NCBI GenBank assembly: GCA_024305745.1 | Contig: JAHRBS010000010.1 | Coordinates: 3,789,501-3,853,500 of the forward strand | Reading direction: 5' to 3' | DNA length: 64,000 nt | Source of the DNA: Polyporus tsugae | Lineage: Eukaryota; Basidiomycota; Agaricomycetes; Polyporales; Polyporaceae | Shown: positions 42,401-57,400 of the stretch, in pieces | Position numbering within the stretch: position 1 is the stretch's first letter | How the letters are laid out: each line of letters starts with the position of its first letter | Notes under the pieces: model-generated | Seen by the model: the letters and a program-made list of their open reading frames with translations, nothing else | What the model was told of the DNA's origin: nothing | Databases searched by the model: none | Position numbers and translations under genes: made by a program

Positions 42401-45400
42401 CGGACAATGCGTATTCGACGGGCTGGAGTTGGTCAAGGAGCGCTACGTTGAGCAGATGGGGGAGCAGCGGAGGGAGAGGGAGGTTTGGGAGCTGCTGCGG
42501 GCGGACGAGCGCGAGCGCGGGCAAGGACACAAGGGACAGGCGTAGGACGGCACCGAAGAGGTTCGCGAGCCGGATGTGAATGCCCGGCACAGCGGAGGCG
42601 TGATAGCAGTGGACGCACCGGCGGAGATGCCACCAAATGTCACGATCGTAGAGGAGACCAATCTTCGAAGGATCACAAGAGCTCGTTCGTCCGTTGCGCG
42701 CGCTGCCATTCATCACAGGTAGGTTTTTACAGTACTCTTTTAGCCATGACGAAATGTTCTGCATCCAAGTTGAAGGAAGCTCGCAGGTCTCCGTGGTCCT
42801 CGCGGCTCGTCCCATGTCGGGCCACCGAACTGCTCGCGCTGCTCGCTTGGTCAGTAATGCGTGGCACTGTCGTGTAGGCTGGATCCTTCACCAAGGTACG
42901 CTGCTTGTCGGTCGACTCGCGGTCCCCCTCAGCTCGATATTTGCAGACAACAACGATGATGAAGGGACCACAGCTGGAGGACGATTGGCTTACCTGTTGT
43001 AAATGCTAGTACGTGATCGTAGCGATGTCATTTGACGTCCTGTGCGAAGATATGCTCCGTCTTCCTTGGCCGCCAACGCTACGCCCCGAGATCAGGTCTA
43101 CCGTCATCCCGTGCACGGGTCCACGATCTCCCGCGAACGCGTTCGGTGTCCAGGAATGGCATTGATGTCTTCCGTCCACGAAGTTCAGCAACTGAAGAGC
43201 GGGTCTGCACGGACGTTACACCCGTATGTCGCTATACATTCCCTTGTTCGTACATAAATTATATCGTACATCTCAGCTTGTCTATGTGTCATATACAGAA
43301 CTCGGTGTCTACATACTCGGGGACAAGGGTAACATATGAGATACTGAAACGTCGAAAGGCAGAGGCATCGCGAAGAGAGAAACATGGTAAAGACAACGTA
43401 CAGTAGCATCGTGAAAAGAGAGACATGGTCGTGACAATGTACATAACCGGGAATGTATTTTATGGGTATTGTTCCACAGAAACGAGATCGCACATACGAC
43501 GAAATAACACCGTCCCATCCATGTCTCCACAGCACAGCACCCTCCCGTCAGGAGAGATCGCGACCTTGGTCACTCGCTCGCTAGTGCGTGTACTCCCACA
43601 GACCTTTGCGGCGCACGACCAGTCACTAGTCCTCCACAAGGAGACCTCCCCGTCCTTCTCAGATGCTGCTAAGACGTATCGCCCACATGGTGAAAAGCAC
43701 GCAGGATACGAGGCGGTAGGGGGGGGGGTCCGCAACCAACCATGCGAGCAAGGCCCCGCTAGACGCGTCCCAGATTTTCACTCCTCCGGAGTGATCGCCG
43801 ATGCGACCGTCGCCCCAGTTCTTCGACGAGCTTGACAACACCAGTTTCCTGTCAGGTGAATATGCTACGAAGTGTATAAAACTTCCCCCCTCCCCCTGGT
43901 CTTTCAGAATAAGGAGCTCGTCTCCGGTTTCGACATCCCAGATACGAATTGTGGCATCGCCAGACCCAGTAACGATGCGCGTGCTCCCGGTGTCGAACGC
44001 AGCGGCACCGACCCAATCGGCGTGTCCCACAAGTTCCCTGTGCAGCTTGCCTGATTCGACATTCCAGACATAGCAGTGAGTGCGGGCCACCGACTTGGGA
44101 TCCGGACTCGCGCTGGTAACAATCCAGTGTCCATCGGGAGAGAAAGCCAGCGGCTCGCCCTTCCAGGTCTCGTTGGGATGCAGCGGCTGGAAGGTGTGGG
44201 CGTCCCAAAGATGGACGGTGCCGTCGCGCGATCCCAATGCTATCCAACTCCCTTCGGGGGACCACGCACAATAGCTGTCAGTGACTCTGAACAATTCCAT
44301 TTTCATGATCTTGAGATCTTCGGAGTCTGAGAGTGATATGGCACCGCGTGGACCTTGATGGCGGTCCCAGACCATGGACTGCCCAGACGAGGCAGCCGAT
44401 ACGATATATCGACTATCGGGGGAAAGTGAGAGAGACTGTACCCCGTCCGGGTGGGTGAACCATTCCTGCGCGATGCATCCGTTTTCTGCATCCCAGGTAA
44501 TGATGGTACCGTCTTCCGACCCAGTCGCAGCCCATCGACAGTCTGCGGATATGACAATTGCGGTCCATATCGCACCGTCGTGCCCCCATTTCCCTGCTGA
44601 ACAGTATATCAGCGTTAAGACGCTTCCAGCACCGGTGGAGGAGTAGTATGATTTACAGGACTTGGCGTTGATTTTCAGCGCATGGCGTCTCGCCAACGTC
44701 GGAAAGAATTTTTCGAACTCCTCCCACCACGAATGATGCCTGCGGACGTTGACAGGCTTCCAGGGAGAAAATGAAAGCGTCGGTTGGGGGAAAGTGAGGA
44801 GGGTTGTCTCTAATTCGGCACATAACTCCGAAGAAACCGATGTAGCAGCGAAGCGAGCAGGGTACGAAATGAACGGAAGCGGATGTCCACGGTGACTTCT
44901 CGTAGCTTTGGGGGGCGGAATTCTTTGAAGACAGTGATGAAACGATTGATGCTTGACCTGAAGAAAGAATCGGTGTAGCCATTGAGAGGCATTTGCCACG
45001 TGAAGGAGCCCAAGTGGACCCACTCCGACGGCGATGATTTCAGGAGTAATTTGTTGACTACAAGTAGTAGTAGACAGAATGCCAGATGGGATCAGCATGG
45101 GAGGATGATACGAGTAACCCGCATCATACGAACGGGGTTCATCACGGCTGTCCACTGTGTCCAGCTTCGCAAGCGTGTGCTTGGCTACTTCTCCCAGCAA
45201 GACAAGCACCGTGTCGTCTACGCGTCCGTGAATCTAATGCTGGTGAATGTTTAGCGTCGAAAGTTCAGTTCACAACTTGGCGACACATACTCACCTTCAA
45301 TGTCTTCAGACCGAGCCGTGCAGACAGACGTCGTTGGGTGAGTTCCTGACGTAGTACATCATCCTTCTTGACATCAAGCTCAGCGCAGGAAAGAGACTGG

Positions 45401-48400
45401 ATCCTTGGAAATGAGAGAAGGATTCCTGAGAGTGCATAGAGGGAAGAGAACGCTATATTCTCGAGGGATAGGGTCTGAATGTACTCCCCGAACTGACGAC
45501 AGTACGTCAGGACACACGGATGGAAGGTAAGGACTGGCTTGAAGAATGTTGGTTGGTTTGCAAACTCGATTTCGGAGAGATTGGGGAGGATGCGAAGTAG
45601 GGGATGGGGAGAGAATTCTGATGGCCGTATCTTGACCGATCGAACGCATGGTTGAAGGTGAGGTCTCGCCTGGAGGAGGGTGCACAGAGCGAAGAGCTGT
45701 TCACGATTCTTGGGCTTGACGCGGCGGAGGAGGAGGATGGTGCTTCGGGGACGAAGTTCGCTACAAGTGAGAGCGAAGTTGTATAGCGTCACGATGCTGT
45801 CTGCAGAGTGTTCGATGACCCTCTCGATGACCTCCCAGGGGAGTGCAAGAGACATGGTGGACGAGTTCGAGGGAGCGGGACGGAGTGAAACAGGGACGAC
45901 AAAGGGCAGAGGTCGAAGGATGGTGTTCCTAGGTTTCCGAAGACACGCGCTTTAGCCGCCTTTGTTTTCAGCCGCCCCACGGAAGGTTCTTGAACGTGGA
46001 AGCCATGTTGTATGCGAAAGTCGCCCGCCCGCATACAACACGAGGACACCTCGAGAGGCATTCCTATTTCACACCGGTTCAGAATTCCCTGATGAACTTA
46101 CAGGCAGCTGTCAGGAAAGTTCACGAGTCCTCGATGCTCGTAATGTACTCCGGTTCTTCAAGCACGCTTTCCACTGCAACGCACCTCCAGATTATCGTAC
46201 ACAAAGTGCCCCGTCTCTCTTGTTCCTGACGCTAACCGGCAAGGAACCCAAGGAGAAAGAGCAAACATACACAGTAACCCAGGTATTGTCTCGACGCTAA
46301 CTACGGCATCATCTCGCGGCTGCTAGCTCATATGTGGGACGGGAGGCGGCGTGCATGCAGGGGTGATCAAGAGACGGATCCCCTGCTAGATGCATCAGAG
46401 ACGGAAAAATCACGCACCAAGTCAGTTGGAATTTACCGATTGCGATGATGCCGGCAGACTCGCTCTCGAGCTCGAGCCAGGGCACTCCAGTCCTACGGCG
46501 ACAGCAGCGTCTTCGGGATGAGGCCGACCGCCGTCCGGAAGAGATAGGGGATAGAAGGGTTGCGGAAGACAGGGAGCAGAAGGGCGATGCGGTGTACAAA
46601 AGGTGAACAAGCGCGTCTGGCTTGACGGGGAACATTTGTCTGGACTATCCCGTGGGATCTTGATCGAACAACCTTTGTGAACAGTACGACGCCGAGCACG
46701 GTCAGACAGAGGCGTATGTTATAGACTCGGATGAGCGGACACCGAGTGGTATCAGACATATATTCCTGAAATGTCCACCAGTCAGTCAAGCACACGCGTC
46801 CAAGCACCGATGTGACATACCGCCGTACACGCCCATGTGCCCCACAGAAGCGTCTGCATGCCGACCCGACGCTGAGCATTCGAATGTCTCCTGGAGTTCC
46901 CCCGGCAGTGCGAACATAGTGATAGCAAAGATCAGGCGAGGGCGGTATCTCACCCTGCTCGACGTACAGAATGAGCGGATGAACGATGCAGGTGCGCGGC
47001 GCGCTAGCACGAGAGGGAAAGTTTAGTATCAGGATATTCAAATCCCCAGGTACGATATCAGCATGCGCTGATCCGCGCATCTGCCGTACGGTCTACAACA
47101 CCTAAGTGCAAGCCACAGGGTGAGACAAGTTTACGAGGGACGTTTCGCTGTCAACGGACCTACTAGAATGCAACGATTCTGTGTCTCTCAATTCGCCCGT
47201 TCGTTGGGGACACCAGTTCTAGGGTGGGGGGGGGGGGATAATGCCGTCCGCGCTCACTGGCTCGCCCCACGAACACCAGCGGCGTCACCATAGACCGCGT
47301 CGAAATACGTCCTGACACACATCGTCAAGTCAACACCGTATGAACCCTGAGAAAAGTAAAGGAAAGGAACGCTCACGGCAGCTGGCCCGATGGCTCCTCA
47401 TCCCCCGGCAGGTCACCACCTCCGCCCGAATAGGTCGTATCGCTCGAAGTCATCCCTGTCTGCCACACCCAGAGGGCAGTCCTGTTACTGCCTCGTGGCA
47501 TCGCTTGGTCGATGCCCGAGTCGAGCGTGATCGGCATCGCGACCGTGACTTCGTTCCCGATGCCTTGAAACGGCACTTCCACCGACAGCGTGTACTGCGT
47601 ACCGAGTAATTAGTCTTAGGTACTCGCAAGCGTCGGAGCATACTCACCGCACAATCCACAAAGTCGCACGAGAACGTCGGCGGAAACCGGTTCAGCCTCA
47701 CACTCGGCTGCAGCACCCACTGCTGCACCCACTTCCCCATCTCCTCCTTGTCCCGCGGCTCGGTGTCGTCCACCCACAGCCGGTGCGACGTGGACAGCAG
47801 GTCGTGCTTCTTCACGGTGGCCACGAGCGTCTCGTCGCCGGAATCCTGGGTATAGCTACCCGACCTGAGGGTGAACCTCCGTCGCAAACGGACGCAAATG
47901 GGGTGGGACTCGATCTCGACGGCGGGGAAGACGGCCTTGCCCGCCAGGTGTCTCTCGGCCTTCGCGCGCGCGAGTCGGGCCGTCGTCGTCTTGACTTTAA
48001 CGATGACAGGGACGTCGATGCAGTGAGGCAGGATCCCGTGCTCGTTTGGTACGAGCAGCTGCGACGTCGACGAGATAAGCACGCACCGTACTCGAGAACA
48101 GGAGCGAGTCATCGAAGGGTGCTTACCTCGACTCGTGCGGTGCAGTACTCTCCCCATAGCCCTCGCCGCATACGCGTCTCCCTCTGCGCGGTCTTCCACG
48201 CCAGCCCTCCCTCTGTTCTGCCTAGGGACCTGATGGACACACGCAAACTGGGATCGCCCCTTGAGACAACTGTCAGCGACTGGCGGATCTGCCTGCTATT
48301 CGCAGAGGACGACGTCGGACGGAGACCAACTGCCTCAGCGTAGTAGGAGACCACAACCTCATCATACCCTTCTCTCCAACGCACAGACGGAAGAATCGTC

Positions 48401-51400
48401 GGCCCAGAAGGTAGACAGAAGCGGAAAGGTAGATGGAGGACGTGGGAGTCTGGTGGGGGGTATACAGATCCTCGCTTCCAGAGGGATTGCGTGAGGGACA
48501 CGAGCTCGTGTGTCTGGGGATCACCGCCGTTACTTGACATAGATCTATATGAGACGAGATTCGGTCAGAACGGGAATGGTTGTCCTCGTCCACGAGAAAC
48601 GAGCAGACGTACACCTTCACCGTCCCGCTAAGCGTCACAATAACTTCCTCGACGTGGTCATGCTGTAATTTTTTGAAGTCTAGCACAACTTCGCCTGTGA
48701 CATCGCTACCCGCGCAATAGGTGGTCGATGGGATTACCAGTGAAAACGGGCCGATGTAGGAGAGAGGAGAGGTCGGAGCCATGTTAGACGACATAGATAA
48801 GCACTCTGCTCGATGCACCAGACATGACAAAATCCTAATATACGTCTTTCGTCCGGCGCGAGGCGGTGCGAAAATGATGCATACCCACCAACGAGTACTG
48901 CCATGCGCAAAGGTGCGAAACACCAAAGTACTGCGTAACTGGTGTAAGGAAATGGCGAGTGACACCAGCCGGATCGCCGCACGAGAGTCCGTGAGTGCGT
49001 TCAAGGGGGGCGCAGGTGCATAACAACGCCCCCGAGTGGAGTTCACCGTCGTTTTTCTCGCAGAAACAGGAATCGACACGACCATAGACGCGGTGTGACC
49101 CACTCCGCGCAGCTGCGTCGTCAGCACTGCAAATGCCTCAACCGACGATACTTGCCCGCGGAGTGATCCCGCCAGGCTCTGCTGCTGATGCATATGAATC
49201 ATGATCAATCAAATCTGGTTCTTTGACAATCGGAACAGCGCTTCCCACTCACCGTGTGAGACATAGAGCCGTATCGTAGGTAACGTAACCCTTCAACACA
49301 GAGTCACGGATCAAGACGCCCTCCGTCGCGCTTGGATTCTGCCTCCCAATATTCCCTACAATCGTTCATATCCGTCAGACTGAGACTAACATCTGTCCAA
49401 AGGGCTGGAATGGGGCACGTACGGTGGCAGACCCAGGTCGCGCGTCGGCGAATGGCGCCAGATACGTGAAGCGGCAGCGTCCGACTCCGACTGTGTGTCG
49501 CCGCCGACACTACCAGGTTGTGATTCTTGTGATTCGGACTTGGGCTCTGCCAGCGCCTGACACTGGGCTGGGGCTGGGGCTGGGGCTGAGACTCGGCGTT
49601 GGGGTCGGACTTGAGCCAGGGCTGGTTGAGCCCCGAGGTGATCGTCACGGGGACCTTCAACAGGATGTCGTTGCCCATCCCGGGAAACGGCACCTTCAGC
49701 GACAGATAGTACTTCGCACACGAGACGAAGGCATCAGATCAGCGCGGACCATCGAACCCCCACAGGCAAAACAGGGAAGAAGGAATCTGTACGCACGTTG
49801 GCCACCACGGTCGGCGCGCTGAACGTCGGGGGCACGTTCAGCGTGAACTTGGACGAGAAGCTCGCGCGCTGCACCCATCGTCCCATCTCCCCGCCCCTCC
49901 CTCCTGCACCAATCTCCTCGGCCTCGGGGTACCACTCCTTCTCCGCCAACTCGACGTCCACAACGACGTCCTGCGCGAGCGTCCCAGCCCCGAAGAAGGA
50001 CGCGACGGCCTCGTCCGTCGTCCACAGGAACCCCTCTGGGCAAAGCACCAGGTTGCGGCACAGCCGAAAGTGGATGTCGCTGTGCGACTGGGGCGGTGCG
50101 GGAAAGATGGGCTTGTTCGGCGGGTGGGAGAGCGCCTTCGCGCGGGTCATGGGCGCAGTCATCGTTGTGATCGTGATTAGGAACGGGAGCGGGGTGAACA
50201 GCGGGAGGACGGGGACGTCCGGGATCGACACCTAAGCCAGCGTACACCAGCCGTAAGGAGGTGCGGTCGAGGCGCAAGAAGAGGTGAAGACCCACCATGA
50301 CGCGCGCCGTCGCGTGCTCGCCCCAGATCCCCTTGCGGATCTTCTCCTCCGCCCAGACGTTCTTCCACCGCGTGTACGACCCCGGCCCGACCCCTGCCCC
50401 GAGCCCCATCCTCACCCCTACGCCCGCCTCGTCCTTCGGGAGGACCATGATCGGCGTGTGTACCTTCTTGTTCACTTTGAACTTCCCCCGTTGGACGCCA
50501 GTTGTGTTGATCGCGTACAGGATGGAGGTGTTGATTTCCCATATGCGGAAGTGGAAGGAGGGAGAGAGGCCGACAGGGAGCGGGAAGCGGAAGGGGAGGT
50601 GTAGGACATCCGTGCCGGGCTGAGGGTAGGCCACGCCCCTAGTCCAAACGTAGAATTGGGAGGAGAGGATCCGGTGCTTCTCTTCGTAGAGGTGCTTGTT
50701 CCGCCTGACGCGTCTGTTGATGGTTTGCTAGGGGATGAGAAGGTGCGGGAGGGAGACGGCAAGAGAGAACGCACGTGTGGATGTCGCCACTAAGCTCAAC
50801 GCAGACCTCGTCGAAGTTCTCCTCTTGGAGCTGGCGAAAGTTGAGGAGGACCTCGCCCTCGACGAAGCCGCCGCCGCAATAGATAGTGGGCGGGACGACA
50901 ACGGTCAACGCAGACGAAGTGGAGGCAGAGGACAGGAGAGATGCCATGTTGACAAAAAGTCAAGGACAGACGCTGCGCACTAGGCTATATATATTCGTCA
51001 TTCGTCGGTCAGGCCTCGGGGTGGACTGTGATCAGGAAGTTGGGCGGTGAGCTTATGGTACCAGGTTGCCGTTGCGGAGGATCGGCATTAATACGGGTTG
51101 CGAGACTGGGCATCAACTAGGTGTATGGTGATCAGCCGCGTTGCCTTTTGAACATAGTCACCCCACGTACCGCGCGTAGTTCACAACCGTACGGAAGGCT
51201 CGAGAGTCGGAGGAGACGATGGAGGTCGAGTTCAAGCACGACACCCAGCCCTAGCGCCCGACAAATCAAAACGGCCATCGTTCATGCACATGAGCGCTCC
51301 CGAAGTGCAGTAGTGTGCATTGCAGACTACCAAGACATTGACTCAGACATCGCACAACCTAGACTCTAACTTCCAAACCAACTCATACACTAGTATCATA

Positions 51401-54400
51401 CACTCGGGGCGAATAGACCACACAAAAGATTATACAGCGTAATCAGCGGAAGACCGGCACCTCAGATCCTGAAATCGTTCAACCTGACCTTCATCTCCTC
51501 CAGCCGCTTCTTCCTGTCCTGCAGGTACTTCCTCCTTCGCGACACGCTCGGGTCCTCCTCGAGCAGCTTCTCGAGGCGCTGCGACGCGTCCTTGCCCCCA
51601 AGGTCCAGCTTTCCCAAGAGGTACGCCTGCAGATTGTACGCGAAGCCTTGCACGAAGTCGTGATGGATCGTCTGCGGGATGTTGTCGATGACGCGCTGGA
51701 TGGTACGGCACAGAGTCAGCCTAACATATGATGAGGCAAACACGAGGCAAGGTGGAAAGCGTACCTTGTACGACACCTGGAAGTAGCTCCGGACGTCCGC
51801 CATCACGATCAGCTCGTCGACGAATTCGTCTGTGGGCAGCAGTTTAGGCAGGTCCATTGCAACGATGTTCGAATATGCAGGGAGCGCTCTGATCGCCGCG
51901 ATCGACTCGGCGACTACGAGCCACAACCAAAGTCACGTCCCAAGGCATTCGCGAGATTGAGAGCGCAGGAGACGTACCTGCACGCGACGGCCCGACCGAC
52001 GGGTGGCTGGGGGATGAGGGGGATACGCGTGCGAAGGTTCCGCGTGTGACCCCAATCCTATACGTCGACTCGCGGAGCGTGCGCACTTCCTTGTAGTGGC
52101 CCAGCCAGATCTCCCGGGTCGTCTCGAGGTAGTGCCCGTTCTGGGTGAAGTACGGGAGCTCCTCGCGCTTCAACACCTGCCGCACGGCAACCTCGGAGGA
52201 TTTCAGGTGGTCCTCGATGTTCTCCCGCAGTTGCGCGCTGCGTGACAGCAGAGGAAAAGACCTCTAATGAGCGTACAGCGAGGATGAGCGGGACCACCAG
52301 GGAGGTACAACTTACACGACGAACTGCCTGAGGGTCGGGAACTGGTCAAAGTGCTGCGGGACCAACCCGTCGTACACGTGCTTCTCCACGAGGTTCCGGA
52401 TGCCCGCGAAGCACGTCTTCGAGGGCTCGGTCCAGCGCCGAACGAACTCCCGGATGAGCCGCGTCTTCGCCAAGTACGGTACGTTGTGTGGAAGCTCCCA
52501 GCCCGTCGACCTGTACTCGCGACGCTCTCAATGAGACGTATTCATCGGGATGATGTTGTACCAGCCACTTACTCTTTGATCACCCGCCTCACGTCCAGCA
52601 CGCCCATCACAGCTGCCTCTTGGTCTTGCTCTTCAGAGACACTGCTGCTCACAGATGCAGACCGCGAACATGCAGCCACCCCACCCAAAACCGAGGTCGA
52701 GAAGTCGTCCTCGCGTTGCTGAGAGCGCGGCTCCGGCGGCCTGTAGTATTCCGAGGGCTCTTCGAACGGCCGGAAGTCGGGGGCGGTCGCGCGGATCGAA
52801 ATCTTCAAGTCGCGGTAGTGCTCGATGCTCCTGTGCACGAACGACTTGTCGTCGCTCGCGCCGTCCACCGTCTGCTTGACCGCCTCGCAGAACTTGAAGA
52901 CGAGCTGCACGAGCTCCGCCGCACTGTCCATCTCCTGGCGCGCGGGGAGCCGTGCGAGATCGGCGAGACACGCGGCGAGGAGCTGGTCGACGGCGGTCTT
53001 CAGCCGGGGGATCCTGGTCGACGACTTACGTGAGCACCACAGGCGGACAAAGGGAAACGCACGAGAAAACACTCACGCATCGATGAGCATGCGCATGAGG
53101 AGCGGGCTGATGTCGCGGATCAGCGCTTCCACCCCAAGCCGAGTCGGACCCGGGAGCGCCTTGAGATCCCTCCAAGGGGCGACTGTGTCGAAGACGTGCG
53201 CGGCCTGCTCCCGCATCTGGGCAGCGGTGATGTTCCGTGCGCGGTCCTCGTCGGTGGGGAGGCGGACAGCGTAGTATCCGAGACGGAGCCTATGGTCCCG
53301 CGCGCGGCCTTCGAAGATGTCCTTCCACGACTTCTGTCTGCCAGTTTCGCCCGCGCCGATCTTGTCCACTTTGGTCACCACGCCTGAAAAGTAAGTACGG
53401 TGAGCGTGGTCGTGGGCGCACAGGGAATGGAAAGCATAGAGACGCTCAAGTTCTCACCGATGGTGCGCTCGCCGTTCGGGTCCGCTTCCTTTGCGAGCTT
53501 CATGGCCTTCTGGTTCTCCAGGTCGTCTGACGGCATTGTTAGCGTGAGCACTCGATATGTGACCGCGAGAGAGCGAACGAACGCACCTTCAGCTGGGACA
53601 GTGACCAGAATGATTGTGGACGGAAGCGAAACGTACTGCTTGACCATGTTCTCGACCTGGTTCACGACGTCCTCGTCCTCGTTCGAGATGAGACCTACAC
53701 CGCGATCCAACTCAATCACACTGGGTACCAAACAACCATTCCAAGGGATGAGTACGTACCAGGGAGGTCGACGAACACGAGATCCGCGCCTTTCGGGTCG
53801 CAGATCTTCACCTCAACCACCGTGTTGCTGAACTTCTTCACCTGCTCGTCGATACCGCAGTCCGTAACCTGTTTAATCTGCTCGCGCGACATGGTCTTGA
53901 AGATGTCCCTGTCGAGATGCGGGCAGAGGACGGCAGCCTGCGCGCGCCGGATCCAAAGCTCGACGATATCCTTGGAGGTGAGGACGGGACTGAACGCCGT
54001 GTTGATGCCGTCCCCGCGCAGAGAAATCGAGCACGACCATTGTTCCGAGGACGTCAAGATGGTGCATTCCATCGGGCACCTAGACGGAGCAGAGCTAGGA
54101 GTGAGCAGAGCTGCCTCAGAGAGGGACAACGTGGGCTGCATACCGAGTACACGTCCCTGCATCACGGGGGACGTTGATCTGCGAGTGGATGCGCATGAAT
54201 ACAAGCGAACGTCGTCGAATATAAGGGGGACCTGCGTACCCCTGCAACAGCCTCTACGAGCGAGCTTTTGCCAGCTAGTCCCCGGATGCAATGAACACCG
54301 TTCAGTGCACGACCTTTGCACAGACGAACTTGACGCACCCGACTGCTTGCCAATGACGGCAATCTGAGGGATGTCGAGGTCCTTGTCATGGCTGTGCACG

Positions 54401-57400
54401 CTCATGAGGACCTCATAACGCGCAAAAGAAGGGGTTAGGAACACGTACCCCAAGGCGCGAAGGTCGCGCACGAGCTCCAGCAGCTCCCGACGTGCGCGCG
54501 CGTACTGGCCGTTCAAGATGTTGTCTGGCGGCGGCGCGGAATCGCCATTGCTGTTCCCTGGCATCGTGCCGTTCGCGTCCTCCGAGCCGTCAGAGCCAAG
54601 GTCTGAGGGGGCCGATGGCGTAGACGTAGACGAAGAGCTGTCCTGGTTGTTCTTGTTGCCGGAGCTGGACCGCTGTATGGATTCTAGCGTGAGCGCAACC
54701 CAAAAAGACTCGGCGAACACCTCGACACTCACAGCCGAGTTTCTTGGGTGGCGTCTGGTGTGCATAAGTATAAGAGGACGGTGTGTCAGGAGCGTGAAGA
54801 ACACCGGGCAGAAGAAACCATGAGGGCGAACCTAAGAAAGCTGAAGCTGTTTGACATGCGAAAGAGACGAGGATGCCGGTGGTGCTGTACTACCGTGCTT
54901 CGAGCTCCACCTTAAGTATACCCGTGCAATGCGATCGAGACGAAGACCTCAATACTGGTACGGAGATCACGACTCCGCTAAAACGTATGCTGCGGTAACA
55001 CCTGCAATAAGGGACTTCAGGAAACGTCCATACGGACTTACAGGAAAGGCGGAACTCACCATGAGATCCTCACCAAAGCACAGGCGGTGCGAAACGCGAC
55101 TCCCCAAATCAACGAATCCAGATGCGATGCGCGCCGCTGGCAATCGCGCCACAGAAGGCGTCGCTGCGGCAGGCCAGGTCGGGGAAAGCAACGCAATTTT
55201 CAATGTCATCCCGTTCACATCTCCAATAAGACGCCATGTATGTAGTACACCCAGCAAAGCTCGAGACAAAACGGAAGCCCCCATACACCCCAGCCGTGTC
55301 GAACCTGAACCTTAACCCATCGTCCGTTGCTCAGGGCAGGTTCGTCGCCCCATCGAACAGCACATTCAGCCACGCGGCGAGACGGAAGCCCTGCTTCGCG
55401 AGCTGCAAATCGATCTGCGTGCCACCGTATGGTCAGCAGGTCCGACGCGAGGCGAGCTGAGGTGCGCGCGACGTACCACGGGGACCGCGTTGTTGAAGTA
55501 CGTCCCGCTGCACAGGTCTTGCCCCGTCGTGAAGTTGAACACGACAGTCTGTTACAGTCAGTGGTCACAGCCCCAGTCCGCGCACGAGCGTACAATCAGC
55601 GTTTGATACGGATATGCTGCATACACCGCAAGGCAGGAGAGACTCACGCAGTCGAAGGCATTGCTCTCCCGAGCCCAGACGATCGGGCACTCAAGCGGGG
55701 TGATCGTCGTGTCGCCCGCACGGCGCACGAACACCTTCAGCTCCCTCTCGAGCCGCGTGCCGGGCTCCGACTCCGCGAGCGCGGAGAGGGGCTCCGTGGT
55801 CGACGAGCACGCGAGCCAGGACGCAGCGAGGGACTGGAACGAGCCGGACTGCAAGTGGACATGGGACCACCTGAGTATACGCGGAAGAGGGGCGGGAAGC
55901 GGGCGTGCCTCACCTGGATCTCGGCGACGAGGTCGTCTGCATACTGCTGCGGGGTGCCGCCGTGCGACTGGTCGATGTGCTTCGTGACCATGCCAGTGTC
56001 TAGGTGAGCGTGTAAACGTTCATCACTGAGGTTTCGGCTTCGATCGCTGGCAACGCCGGAGAAGGGGAGTGCGTACTTACCCCATACGGCATGCAAGTTG
56101 CTCGAGGACTCGCCCGAGCACTTGGCGGAGATGTCGTTCCCGCCCACTTCGAAAGCCTGCACAGCGGCCGTGAGTGCGTGTACTGTACCTAGTCACCATC
56201 AACGCGTGAAGGTACCTCTACGTGAAGGGGCTGCCCGATGTCACCTAGGAACTTCAAGGTAGGTGAGTGCATGCATGTCAGTTGTCGATGGTGTCGGGAA
56301 AACAGTGCACACATACATGGTCTATGCGCCCAGCGTGAACATGCGAATCGAGAATAAGGAAGACCGGAATCCACGCACCAAGGAACAACAACGCCTCCAA
56401 CGTCTGTTCCGCAGCGAGGCCGGTGTCCACCACGCGCGCAGTGTAGTTTGCAATCGCCCCGACTGTGACAACCGAAATCGGTCAGCGCGCGTTCTCGCAT
56501 CGATGACATGCTCGGGAGGATCTCACGGATGCACTCCTTGTCCGCGCAGTCGCGCTGCTCGTCGACTGAGCACTCTCCCGTCTGCGGAGAGTCTACAGCG
56601 CGGGTCGATGCAAAAGGATGTAGTTGTCAGTGGTACAACTTGACACCTCGAAGCGGCGCGGCGTGTACCTTGAGCATCGACGAAGTGGAGATCGGCGGAC
56701 CATTTGAACGCCGTTTCTGACTTGACCTGATCCGCCCACTGGCGCATACATCTTGCGTAAGTTCGGAGCAGGTTGAAAACGGGTTTCAAGAAGCCGGAGA
56801 CTTACGATCGCTGCGGGGCCAAGAGAAAAGTTCCAGGTAGATCCGAGGGTCGACTGGGCGAAGGATAGAGCCTTGGGTGCGAGGAGCTAGAGAGATGTCT
56901 CAGCTCGGGACGTATCTTGAGAGGTAGCGAATGCATATCCATACCTGCTGGGCGACGAAGCTACAGGCAGCGAAGAGAGAGGACAAAGCCAAACTCAGTG
57001 ACAGACACCAAGTCAGAAATCCGCCGTGGTGGTATGCGTACCCAACGGTTTCGTGACCGAGGTTCCCCCATGCGTAGGTGCATAGCGCAGCACCGAGGAA
57101 AGTCGCAAGGACCGCGAGACGTGTCATGGCGAAGATGCTGTGTAGATGGACAGACAAAGACTTTCCGGGCTCGAGGTTTTATCGCAGAGGGAATGAATGG
57201 AGCGTATCGCGCTGGCGGAAGGCCGACCAAAAGTAGAACTTGATGCACCATGTGCAGTGCGATGGGAAATTTCCCGCGGCAGCGGTATATACGTATGGCA
57301 CACCCTGGAATGAAACACGTTCGACCGTCTATCGTGAGGTTGGACGTAGGGGGGAGACCTCACGGGGTCATCGCCCGTCGAAGCAGGGATGGAATGCGGC